38,859 nt of DNA from a virus. The stretch is taken from IMG/VR virus record IMGVR_UViG_3300046514_000359, positions 1 through 38,859 of that record; one strand, 5' to 3'. Below the pieces are notes generated by a model. The model was given only the letters and a program-made list of their open reading frames with translations. It made no database searches and was not told the origin of the DNA. The stretch's first letter is position 1; every line of letters starts with the position of its first letter. The position numbers and the translations under genes were made by a program. This document shows, one piece after another, positions 32,511 through 38,817 of this stretch.

Positions 32511-33380
32511 ATGACACTTTCCGAAGAATTATACGCAGTCTACTTAGAGAATGAAGAACCTAATTTCTATTCCAGGGTACCTCATATTCTTGACTATTTA
32601 ACATACGATCACATTGATGAAAAAACTGGAAAAATTGAAATACGCAGACTAAGTATCTACGCAAAAGAATTGTATAGAGTGCTAAAGTCAGTAGCTGGAG
32701 ATCAAGGTGCATGTTGGCAAAACAGAGATAAGTTAGCGGAAACTTGCAATATGTCAGCTGGTCAGATAGGAAATTGCAAAAAAGAACTCACTCAAAAATT
32801 CCATCAACTCGATGGAAATCCTCTTATTCATATTGATAAAGTTCAAAAATGTACTGTAGGAGGTGGGATTATCAAAAATAAAACCTATAACGACAGAATC
32901 AAAGTGAAAAATATTTGGGGTTACAATAATGCATTTATGCGAACCAGAGACCTAAGAAAAAAGGAAGCATCGACACAAGATGACTCCCCTTCTAAAGCAT
33001 CGACACAGAATGACGATGCTACCCAGGAAGCGGTGACATGTGGTGACACAAATAACAACCCTATTAATAACCCATTGTTTATAGAACAACAACCCGGCAC
33101 AGCCGTGCCTGCTGTCGTTCCTTATCAAAAAAACAAAGTTGTTTTTTCAGACGAACGTGATAAATCCTATAACTGGTTGATATCCCTTGGATTCAAAGTT
33201 AAGGATGCATTAAAGATATGCATGGATTACTCTACAGATGAGATCAGAAAAGCTAATGAATATATGGTGAATCAGCTTAAAATCAACACTTCTAAGCGAA
33301 TAGCTTCTCCCTCAAACGAACATGGATACTTCGTAAATATTTTGAGAAATAAATATTGGGAAAAGAAAAAAGCATACTAA
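32511..33380 (+). CDS. replication initiator-like HTH protein, 289 aa
   Basis: Start at MTLSEELYAVYLENEEPNFY, behind AAGGCTTTCTC. Residues ~45-105 contain the winged-helix part (YAKELYRVLKSVAGDQGACW, QNRDKLAETCNMSAGQIGNC) used by phage O-type and DnaD-like initiators. Residues ~150-200 are a disordered Thr/Asn/Asp linker. The C-terminal domain (KSYNWLISLGFKVKDALKI and so on) may bind the host helicase loader or DNA. The structured RNA or repeat region lies in front, as with origins next to initiator genes. A terminator closes the gene. Confidence 0.65.
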   Translation: MTLSEELYAVYLENEEPNFYSRVPHILDYLTYDHIDEKTGKIEIRRLSIYAKELYRVLKSVAGDQGACWQNRDKLAETCNMSAGQIGNCKKELTQKFHQLDGNPLIHIDKVQKCTVGGGIIKNKTYNDRIKVKNIWGYNNAFMRTRDLRKKEASTQDDSPSKASTQNDDATQEAVTCGDTNNNPINNPLFIEQQPGTAVPAVVPYQKNKVVFSDERDKSYNWLISLGFKVKDALKICMDYSTDEIRKANEYMVNQLKINTSKRIASPSNEHGYFVNILRNKYWEKKKAY

Positions 33381-33397
33381 TGTAAAAACTACCATTT

Positions 33398-33432
33398 ATG
33401 ACGGAAAACACCCCTCTTTTTCCGTCATTTTT
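33398..33432 (+). terminator. rho-independent terminator after initiator gene
   Basis: ATGACGGAAAA (33398-33408) pairs with TTTTCCGTCAT (33418-33428), followed by TTTTTG. It ends the transcript of the initiator-like gene. The next gene starts 37 nt behind it. Confidence 0.85.
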
Positions 33433-33468
33433 GACGATTTGCGAGAAAAAATCTCTTAAAGGTGAAAA

Positions 33469-33873
33469 ATGACGACTAAAAGCTTTGAGCTTCCAATAAA
33501 AACAGTAAGCGAAGCAAATTGTACAGAGCACTGGACGACGAAAAGTAAGCGGCATAAGCAACAGGCTTTCTTTGTGCGTATGGCGTTTTTGCAGTACATC
33601 GAGCAAGTTACCCTACCCGTAAAGATTACGATGACTAGGTGCGCCTCTAGAGAGCTAGATAGCGATAATTTGCAGATGGCGTTCAAGTGGATTCGAGACG
33701 AACTTTCCGAACTAGTTATTTCTGATAAAGTAGTACGCACTTACCAGTCAAAATCAGGCAGGACAATAGAAGTACGTGGACGCAATGACTGTCATATCGA
33801 TATTGAATGGGTTTACAAGCAAGAAAAACGCAAGAAAGCTGGTATCATCATCGAATTTGATTTTTTAGCCTAG
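33469..33873 (+). CDS. RusA-like Holliday junction resolvase, 134 aa
   Basis: The pattern is that of RusA-type nucleases: KTVSEANCTEHWTTKSKRHK near the N-terminus, LPVKITMTRCASRELDSDNL at ~49-68 with the conserved Asp of LDSDN, then QMAFKWIRDELSELV and DCHIDIEWVYKQEK. Family members are ~120-135 residues, matching. It cuts branched DNA, working with the ERF-exonuclease pair before packaging. AAAGGTGAAAA precedes ATG. No nearby partner; the 3' end overlaps a possible small gene on the other strand. Confidence 0.75.
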   Translation: MTTKSFELPIKTVSEANCTEHWTTKSKRHKQQAFFVRMAFLQYIEQVTLPVKITMTRCASRELDSDNLQMAFKWIRDELSELVISDKVVRTYQSKSGRTIEVRGRNDCHIDIEWVYKQEKRKKAGIIIEFDFLA

Positions 33874-33997
33874 AAAGTTCGTATGCCTGTAATGAGTGAA
33901 TGCAATCTACTATTTTCGTAGCATCACGAATATGATCGACATTAACCCGTAGCCTCTTGAGCCTCTGAGATACTAAAAAGGCAATCTTTTTTCTCAT
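33848..33997 (-). CDS. possible small helical protein in an overlapping frame, 49 aa
   Basis: MRKKIAFLVSQRLKRLRVNV then DHIRDATKIVDCIHSLQAYE. It overlaps the end of the 100-residue gene in another frame and the antisense end of the RusA-like gene. No clear ribosome site. The amphipathic pattern looks protein-like and the gap behind the 100-residue gene is otherwise empty, so it is listed tentatively. Confidence 0.3.
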   Translation of the reverse strand: MRKKIAFLVSQRLKRLRVNVDHIRDATKIVDCIHSLQAYELSRLKNQIR

Positions 33998-34244
33998 AGT
34001 CAAATTTAACTTCATTTCTCAACCCTAGTTTTTCGTTGGCTTCTTGTAATTGTGTCAAAATCTCTGCATTAGAAAGCTGTACGGCAGTTAATGTCTTCTT
34101 CAATTCTCCGATCTCTGCGAAAAGTTTCTTTCTCACTTTATGCAGAGATTCCGACATTGTACCGATTTGCTTTTCCATGTCAACAAATTTTAAATCAGAA
34201 TTACTCAAATTGTCTAGATTCATTTCGAGTTGTAAATTTATCAT
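33942..34244 (-). CDS. coiled-coil protein, 100 aa
   Basis: A 100-residue protein. Residues 8-75 form a long coiled coil (EMNLDNLSNSDLKFVDMEKQ, LHKVRKKLFAEIGELKKTLT). GGAGGTAGAAA gives a strong ribosome site at this ATG. It has its own minus-strand promoter and runs against the surrounding genes. Function unknown. Its C-terminus is in an overlapping frame with a possible 49-residue protein. Confidence 0.7.
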   Translation of the reverse strand: MINLQLEMNLDNLSNSDLKFVDMEKQIGTMSESLHKVRKKLFAEIGELKKTLTAVQLSNAEILTQLQEANEKLGLRNEVKFDYEKKDCLFSISEAQEATG

Positions 34245-34268
34245 TTTCTACCTCCACGTAGCAGTTCT

Positions 34269-34297
34269 ATTATGCATAATTAAGGGAAAGAAAGCAA
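34269..34297 (-). promoter_or_regulatory. promoter of the minus-strand coiled-coil gene
   Basis: On the minus strand TTGCTT (34297-34292), 17-nt spacer and CATAAT (34274-34269). It drives only the 100-residue gene (and maybe the overlapping 49-residue frame). It is divergent from the strong rightward promoter 8 bp away. Confidence 0.7.
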
Positions 34298-34304
34298 GAG
34301 AAGC

Positions 34305-34333
34305 TTGACATAAATTTACATTTTGTATATATT
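34305..34333 (+). promoter_or_regulatory. strong rightward promoter of the right-arm small genes
   Basis: TTGACA (34305-34310) is the perfect -35 consensus, a 17-nt spacer follows, and the -10 is TATATT (34328-34333). The expected start is near 34340. It opens the long chain of overlapping small genes that ends with the GroES-like gene; no other convincing promoter was noticed within that chain. Confidence 0.85.
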
Positions 34334-34358
34334 TAAGGAAAGCAACACGGAGGTTAAC

Positions 34359-34424
34359 ATGTTTTTCACATTTTTGGCATTTATTTTAGGGCAGCTCACA
34401 TACACGTTTTTTTGGGGGGAATAA
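34359..34424 (+). CDS. tiny hydrophobic peptide, 21 aa
   Basis: MFFTFLAFILGQLTYTFFWG followed by E and TAA. CGGAGGTTAAC before ATG is an excellent ribosome site, and the stop overlaps the next start (TAATG). A 20-residue hydrophobic peptide would enter the inner membrane; micro-holin or regulator of a membrane enzyme are options. The strong ribosome site right behind the strong promoter is the main support. Confidence 0.55.
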   Translation: MFFTFLAFILGQLTYTFFWGE

Positions 34425-34492
34425 TGGAAAAGATAACAGATGAAAATGAACTATTGGAAATGATTCAAACATTAAATAAATTTAAATCATAA
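34424..34492 (+). CDS. tiny acidic peptide, 22 aa
   Basis: MEKITDENELLEMIQTLNKF followed by KS and TAA. It is an amphipathic helix, starting in the stop of the hydrophobic peptide (TAATG). The pair may form a translationally coupled micro-operon. Being so short it may have only regulatory value as a leader. Confidence 0.45.
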   Translation: MEKITDENELLEMIQTLNKFKS

Positions 34493-34499
34493 AAGTATA

Positions 34500-34694
34500 A
34501 TGTTAAATATAAATAGAAAAAAATACCAGTATAAAACAATCGACGGCAGAAAAAAGCGTATACACAGGCACATAATGGAAGAAAGGTTAGGCCGATTTCT
34601 TGAAAGTAATGAGCATGTGTATCACTTGAATGGGGATTCGCAAGATAATAGCATTGAAAACTTGGTGGTGATTGTCAAGAAGGAAAAAAAATGA
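34500..34694 (+). CDS. miniature HNH-type protein, 64 aa
   Basis: The core is HRHIMEERLGRFLESNEHVY followed by HLNGDSQDNSIENLVVI, the HNH_3 pattern (H..ME..LGR...E.VHHLNGD..DN..ENL). The usual first His of HH is Tyr here (VYHLNGD). No zinc fingers or DNA-binding tail remain. It may be an inactive remnant or a minimal nickase. The next gene overlaps by ATGA. Confidence 0.7.
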   Translation: MLNINRKKYQYKTIDGRKKRIHRHIMEERLGRFLESNEHVYHLNGDSQDNSIENLVVIVKKEKK

Positions 34695-35182
34695 TTGAAT
34701 ACCCTCCCTGCAAAAAATGCAGAAAATCCCACGGAATGGGAGTTGAAAATATGGGGACTGGTGAGATTACTCCGTTAGATATTTGTTCAGATTGCCTTTA
34801 TGGTGGAACAAAATACGGGTGTATGAATTCAGAGCCAGAATACCCAAAAGTTCGTTTGACTATTGATGATTTAGAAAAAATGAATAATGACGATGAACTT
34901 ATATTAAAAACTCCCGAAACTGTTGTTCTTGAAGAAGAATTTGGATGTAATCAATCTGTACGTTTATGGAATCCAAAATTATACGATGATGAAGGAAATG
35001 AAATAATGTGTGCATGCGGAAAATCTGCCGAACAAATTACAGTCGGAAAAGAATCGTATTTGGCAATGTGTAATTCATGCATACAAGATTACGAAAATGA
35101 ATTTATTAATCCAGGAACTCATGTATTTAAAAGATATCCTCCTTTAATTCCCCCTAAAATCGGAGAAAAACTATATGATTAA
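34691..35182 (+). CDS. Cys-rich zinc-binding protein, 163 aa
   Basis: Two Cys clusters: CKKCRKSHGMG...CSDCLYGG (residues 7-37) and CACGKSAEQI...CNSC (about 113-133), each resembling a zinc ribbon. The middle ~60 residues are acidic. The start overlaps the mini HNH gene (ATGA). Function unknown; zinc-ribbon pairs like this suggest binding of nucleic acid or a host protein. Confidence 0.55.
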   Translation: MIEYPPCKKCRKSHGMGVENMGTGEITPLDICSDCLYGGTKYGCMNSEPEYPKVRLTIDDLEKMNNDDELILKTPETVVLEEEFGCNQSVRLWNPKLYDDEGNEIMCACGKSAEQITVGKESYLAMCNSCIQDYENEFINPGTHVFKRYPPLIPPKIGEKLYD

Positions 35183-35642
35183 CTGGACACTAGGCATATA
35201 TCAGATAAAAGACCTCAAAGCTAACGAGAAGAATCCCCGTCAAATCTCGAAAGATCAATTCAATCAGCTTCAAGTTTCGATAGAGAAATTCGGTTTCATC
35301 GATCGCCCGATCATCAATAAAAATCTACAGATAATCTGCGGTCATCAACGCATAAAAGTTTTGAAGCGACAGAAAGCAAAGACCGTAGAATGCTGGGTTC
35401 CCGATAGGATGCTTGAAGAAAGTGAAGTTGAAGAATTAATGGTACGCCATAACTTAAACACTGGCTCTTTCGATTTCGATATACTAGCCAACGAATTCAA
35501 TGCTCTTGAATTGCTAGATTGGGGTTTCACTGAATCGCAATTGATGGGGACATTCGACGACAAGAAAGATGAAGAAAGCGAAGAAAAAACATCTAAGAAA
35601 GGTAAGAAGAATACTTGCCCGATGTGTTCACATGAATTTTGA
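35175..35642 (+). CDS. ParB/Srx-like nuclease-domain protein, 155 aa
   Basis: Residues ~12-100 are the ParB-type core: LKANEKNPRQISKDQFNQLQ, SIEKFGFIDRPIINKNLQII then CGHQRIKVLKRQK and VECWVPDRMLEESEVEELMV. In phages such domains often precede a DNA methylase; here no methylase follows. The tail is charged (DEESEEKTSKKGKKN) and ends with a zinc hook-like CPMCSHEF. It may bind DNA or act as a CTP-binding or nuclease domain. Overlaps its neighbour by 8 nt. Confidence 0.75.
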   Translation: MINWTLGIYQIKDLKANEKNPRQISKDQFNQLQVSIEKFGFIDRPIINKNLQIICGHQRIKVLKRQKAKTVECWVPDRMLEESEVEELMVRHNLNTGSFDFDILANEFNALELLDWGFTESQLMGTFDDKKDEESEEKTSKKGKKNTCPMCSHEF

Positions 35643-35648
35643 GGAATA

Positions 35649-35933
35649 ATGGACTATATTTTTGACGGAGAAGTACATTCACTGAATGATAAATATTTCT
35701 ATATCATAGAAAAGTATAGATCTTGTGAGCATTTTAATGAAAAAGATACAAAAAGAAAATTTTTGGATAAATACATTTGGTATCTATTTTCCGTAGATTT
35801 TTCGCATTCACAAATAGAAGATATCATTAACGAAAAAGAAAGATTTGTATTTATCAATGAAAAGCCTTTCGACACAGCGTCTGTACGAAAATGCGGAACT
35901 TATTGCATGAAATTTAAAAAGGAAAATAGATGA
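35649..35933 (+). CDS. unknown protein, 94 aa
   Basis: MDYIFDGEVHSLNDKYFYII then EKYRSCEHFNEKDTKRKFLD. Tyr, Phe and Lys-rich, AT-biased, without membrane parts. GAGGAATA precedes ATG. Overlaps the following lipoprotein gene (ATGA). I see no family. Its codon use fits the small right-arm genes rather than virion genes. Confidence 0.5.
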   Translation: MDYIFDGEVHSLNDKYFYIIEKYRSCEHFNEKDTKRKFLDKYIWYLFSVDFSHSQIEDIINEKERFVFINEKPFDTASVRKCGTYCMKFKKENR

Positions 35934-36088
35934 AAACAACAATCAGCCTCTTAACATGTCTTAGTCTTTGTGCCTGTACTTACAATATCTCAATGGTGCA
36001 TACAGAAGGAACTGCATCAGATGTAATCGATGAGACAAACGCAAATACGCCTACAGTGACAGCGACTATCAAGCCAGCAGGAATTTAA
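35930..36088 (+). CDS. short lipoprotein, 52 aa
   Basis: MKTTISLLTCLSLCACTYNI: a signal with lipobox-like LCAC, Cys 16, followed by SMVHTEGTASDVIDETNANT and a Thr/Pro tail. I have seen short lipoproteins with SMVHTEGxAxDVxDE in phages and some Gram-negative genomes, but no function is known. The length and lipid anchor fit an outer spanin. AAAGGAAAATAG gives a ribosome site; the start is coupled with the stop of its neighbour. Confidence 0.65.
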   Translation: MKTTISLLTCLSLCACTYNISMVHTEGTASDVIDETNANTPTVTATIKPAGI

Positions 36089-36089
36089 T

Positions 36090-36290
36090 ATGTCAAAAGT
36101 ATATTTATTTGATTTTGATGATCTTAAAATTTGCATCGATTTAGATACAGTCAGTATGATTACATTCCGAGAGTCTCAAATTCGAATTGTATTTAAAGGA
36201 TCAACTGATATCTCTGAATTTGACTTTTCAAAAAACATCATTCACACAAAAGAGTTTTACAATAAGTTGATTGATTTTTGGATGTCATAG
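36090..36290 (+). CDS. unknown small protein, 66 aa
   Basis: MSKVYLFDFDDLKICIDLDT then VSMITFRESQIRIVFKGSTD: three beta strands and a helix (NKLIDFWMS). The start lies 1 nt behind the lipoprotein stop; CAGCAGGAATTTAAT offers a ribosome site. Function unknown. Confidence 0.5.
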   Translation: MSKVYLFDFDDLKICIDLDTVSMITFRESQIRIVFKGSTDISEFDFSKNIIHTKEFYNKLIDFWMS

Positions 36291-36358
36291 AGATATTCCT
36301 CTTTATAATAAATAGACAATGTGTTAAGATATGGATAGAGATAAACACAAGGGTAAAA

Positions 36359-36592
36359 ATGAACGAAAATAAATTAGAGAATATTTCCTCTGGATGCAAA
36401 CAGCAAGAAGAGCCAGAAATTCTATATTCGCTGACGTTAGATCAAATAGACTGTTTCAATACAATAATTGATGGATTAAAAGATCAACCTATCAGAATAG
36501 ACCATTTTGCTATATATTCTGATTCGTCAGTGTCATTAATATTCAAACCGCTTTCTTTAGCAAAATTACATGAGGTTTCCTATGAAAATTGA
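36359..36592 (+). CDS. unknown small protein, 77 aa
   Basis: Start at MNENKLENISSGCKQQEEPE, behind AAGGGTAAAA; a longer reading from 36278 has no ribosome site. The second half (LTLDQIDCFNTIIDGLKDQP) is a compact alpha/beta pattern (ASLIFKPLSLAKLHE-like end). It overlaps the next gene. No family recognised. Confidence 0.5.
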   Translation: MNENKLENISSGCKQQEEPEILYSLTLDQIDCFNTIIDGLKDQPIRIDHFAIYSDSSVSLIFKPLSLAKLHEVSYEN

Positions 36593-36920
36593 AAATGAAT
36601 GGCTAGACGCTGAGATAAATATGTTAACACTAGAAAATAAGCAAAAAAAGAAAAGAAAAATCTCAGACAATTTTATCACGTTCAAACTTTTTTTAATGTT
36701 GACCGCAGTTTTTTTTTATGCGCCTTTAATTGAAGCTCGTTGTACTGGAAAAATTATTTGTTTTAATAAGAATTTTAACTCAAATATGGCAGTAGTAGAC
36801 GGAGGACATAGACAATTTAAATGTCAAAAATGCAGATCTGTTCAATGGCATGACAAAAAAAATGCAGATTGGGCAGGTAATTTTTATTGTACAGTATGCG
36901 GAGCTAATTTAGGAAAATAA
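36582..36920 (+). CDS. membrane-anchored zinc-ribbon protein, 112 aa
   Basis: Start at MKIENEWLDAEINMLTLENK behind GAGGTTTCCT. A hydrophobic segment FKLFLMLTAVFFYAPLIEA (about residues 34-52) is a membrane anchor or uncleaved signal; behind it follow Cys pairs CQKCRSV...CTVCGAN (about 85-108), a zinc ribbon. The zinc ribbon would be on the far side of the membrane if N-in. Function unknown. Confidence 0.6.
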   Translation: MKIENEWLDAEINMLTLENKQKKKRKISDNFITFKLFLMLTAVFFYAPLIEARCTGKIICFNKNFNSNMAVVDGGHRQFKCQKCRSVQWHDKKNADWAGNFYCTVCGANLGK

Positions 36921-36921
36921 T

Positions 36922-37191
36922 ATGGAACGACCAAATATTACAGAAGAAAGATTTGATGAAATTATGTTGTTAGGTTCACGTATAGACTCTGTTATAGATA
37001 TGATGTGTGCTGACTATGATCCCCATGAAAGATATATTATTATTTCTTTACTATTTACAAAGCAAATTAGTCAGAATATCGAAAAGAATTCTGATGGTGA
37101 AAAAGAATGCGAGAGAAATCTAATATACGTCAGAGATCTTATGATAAGAAAAGCTAACTCCGAAGCAGCTAAAGAAAAGAAAAATGGGTAG
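36922..37191 (+). CDS. unknown helical protein, 89 aa
   Basis: MERPNITEERFDEIMLLGSR then IDSVIDMMCADYDPHERYII: a helical small protein rich in Glu, Ile and Asp. It starts 1 nt behind its neighbour's stop and its stop overlaps the HTH gene by 8 nt. No family recognised. Confidence 0.5.
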   Translation: MERPNITEERFDEIMLLGSRIDSVIDMMCADYDPHERYIIISLLFTKQISQNIEKNSDGEKECERNLIYVRDLMIRKANSEAAKEKKNG

Positions 37192-37345
37192 AAAGTCAAT
37201 ATTAAACGATTTTCAGATACTAAAAATTGTCGATTTGATAGAAACAACTCGACAGAGCAAGTCCTCTATTGCTAAGAAATTTTGTATTTCAAGAGCTACG
37301 TTGTATAAATATTTAAATATATTTTATGCAAAAACAAAGAAATAA
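37184..37345 (+). CDS. small HTH protein of recombinase-tail type, 53 aa
   Basis: MGRKSILNDFQILKIVDLIE followed by TTRQSKSSIAKKFCISRATL and YKYL. SIAKKFCISRATLYKYL is a helix-turn-helix like the DNA-binding tail of resolvases and invertases (HTH_7), here standing alone. It probably binds DNA as a regulator. Start and end overlap the neighbours. Confidence 0.7.
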   Translation: MGRKSILNDFQILKIVDLIETTRQSKSSIAKKFCISRATLYKYLNIFYAKTKK

Positions 37346-37370
37346 ATTATTTAAAAAAAATTGGGGAAAT

Positions 37371-38282
37371 ATGAAAAATTATCTTTTATCTGCGTCGGTT
37401 ATTTTCAGCATAATGAATATTTCAGCATGTGAAGATTGGAGTCATCATTATGTGAAAGGAGCACAATTTTATCAAAATAAACAATATGAAATAGCTGATA
37501 TTGCATTTTCTGAAGCCGTTAATCTCACTAAAAATGAGAAAGACGAATCGCATATTTTTATACGAATAAACAGAGCTAAAAACTTTTTACAGTTAGACGA
37601 ATGCTATAAAGCTCTAGAAGATATCAATGAAGTCATTGATTGCCCGTCTCTTTCTAAAAAAGATCTTATTAATGCTTTAGAAATACGAATGAGAGCATAT
37701 GCAGGACTTGAAATGCATTCTAGATTTAATGAGGACTATATTTGGTATAAATCAGTAAATCCAAATATGCCTATCTTTGAATACACAGAAAAGTTTATTG
37801 TGATTCGTCATTGTGAAACAATGGAAAAGAATGATCAAGAAATATTGTATGGACTGTTCGTTGCATCAGGACTTTGTGAAGATGTGTCTAAAATCACACA
37901 ACTAGACGATTTGATTATTATTGAACGTAATAATAAAGAAGGATATCGATGTCCTTGCGGCCCTTGTAATACAGAAGAAATGGAAGCTGAAAACGAAAAA
38001 AAGAAAAAACTTGAAGGTTGCTACTGGCATTGTAATATTGTTGCGGGGATGGCTTCTGAAATGGCTGGTAAATTGATTCAGATAAATCCTGTTTTTTTTC
38101 CGACTTTGATAATGATAGAAATTCTCAATTGTGTCTGTAAAGATTGTTGTGGTGATAATGGAGGGTTTTATATGAACTGTATTGAACCTATTCGGGAGTA
38201 TTATGAGATCATTAAGATAAAAATTAAACAATTAATTAATCATGTTTCTGTAAATGATAAAAAGGAATATATAAACAAATGA
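37371..38282 (+). CDS. TPR lipoprotein with Cys-rich domain, 303 aa
   Basis: Start at MKNYLLSASVIFSIMNISAC (GGGGAAAT before), a lipoprotein signal with Cys 20. Residues ~28-105 form TPR-like helices (YVKGAQFYQNKQYEIADIAF, INRAKNFLQLDECYKALEDI). After ~150 follows a ligand-like domain (FIVIRHCETMEK) and then Cys clusters CPCGPC, CYWHCN, CVCKDCC. I recall similar TPR/Cys-rich lipoproteins from environmental chlamydiae. It is a large gene for the right arm; likely a host-derived virulence or surface protein. Confidence 0.7.
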   Translation: MKNYLLSASVIFSIMNISACEDWSHHYVKGAQFYQNKQYEIADIAFSEAVNLTKNEKDESHIFIRINRAKNFLQLDECYKALEDINEVIDCPSLSKKDLINALEIRMRAYAGLEMHSRFNEDYIWYKSVNPNMPIFEYTEKFIVIRHCETMEKNDQEILYGLFVASGLCEDVSKITQLDDLIIIERNNKEGYRCPCGPCNTEEMEAENEKKKKLEGCYWHCNIVAGMASEMAGKLIQINPVFFPTLIMIEILNCVCKDCCGDNGGFYMNCIEPIREYYEIIKIKIKQLINHVSVNDKKEYINK

Positions 38283-38452
38283 AAATAAGAAATAAACATG
38301 TTCGAAGGACAATTTTTATCATAAGTTTACCATTCATGATTCCGTTCATTTTTATATTTACTATTGTAGACATGACTAGGGAGTCATATAGAGAATTCAT
38401 TCATTTTTGTAAATCCATGTGGTTTGGTCAAGACAATGAATTCGAGGATTGA
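38279..38452 (+). CDS. small membrane protein, 57 aa
   Basis: MKIRNKHVRRTIFIISLPFM then IPFIFIFTIVDMTRESYREF: one hydrophobic span (residues 11-30) behind a basic N-terminus, so N-in orientation. Its start overlaps the TPR lipoprotein stop (ATGA). Function unknown. Confidence 0.55.
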   Translation: MKIRNKHVRRTIFIISLPFMIPFIFIFTIVDMTRESYREFIHFCKSMWFGQDNEFED

Positions 38453-38519
38453 AATAGATGAATTCATGGTTAAAAGATATTGGTTCGAATTAAAGGAAAA
38501 GGAAAAAGAAAATGATTAG
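38436..38519 (+). CDS. possible very small linker peptide, 27 aa
   Basis: MNSRIEIDEFMVKRYWFELK followed by EKEKEND. The start lies in the end of the membrane protein gene and the stop overlaps the GroES-like start. Short and with no clear ribosome site, but the frame continuity between two coupled genes supports it as translational bridge. Confidence 0.35.
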   Translation: MNSRIEIDEFMVKRYWFELKEKEKEND

Positions 38520-38763
38520 ACCCTTAGCAAAAAACATGTTGATCAAAAAAATCAAAGAAGAAAAACCATCTTTGATTATTGTACAAACATCCATTACAGG
38601 ACCGTTTAAGGCTGTATTGATATCTAAAGGAAATCAAGTTGATCTTGAAGTAGAAATTGGAGATATACTTCTCATAAATCAGTTTGGACCTGTACAATTC
38701 GACAAAGAAGATGATGAACATCTGCTAATAACGGAAAGAGATGTTTTAGGTGTTATTATTTAA
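38512..38763 (+). CDS. GroES-like co-chaperonin, 83 aa
   Basis: The order of motifs matches GroES: MIRPLAKNMLIKKIKEEKPS at the start (IRPLxxxxLxKxxxxE), then VLISKGNQVDLEVEIGDILL (VGDxVL part), and EHLLITERDVLGVII at the end (xLIxxxxDILxVI). At 83 residues it is slightly shorter than the host's ~95-100. GroES-like proteins of phages, such as T4 gp31, adapt the host GroEL for folding of the capsid. The last gene of the rightward arm, before the terminators. AAAGGAAAAGGAAAAAGAAA precedes ATG. Confidence 0.8.
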   Translation: MIRPLAKNMLIKKIKEEKPSLIIVQTSITGPFKAVLISKGNQVDLEVEIGDILLINQFGPVQFDKEDDEHLLITERDVLGVII

Positions 38764-38768
38764 CTGAA

Positions 38769-38817
38769 TGCACACGAAGTGTCATGAAGTGTGCAGATAG
38801 TCTATAATAGACTATCT
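38769..38817. terminator. double hairpin at the convergent end of the right arm
   Basis: First stem TGCACAC (38769-38775) with GTGTGCA (38789-38795); second stem AGATAGTCTA (38795-38804) with TAGACTATCT (38808-38817), 10 bp with a 3-nt loop. They follow the GroES-like gene and face the leftward arm that ends 6 nt from the other edge of the window. Probably a bidirectional terminator; no long U-run. Confidence 0.7.
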
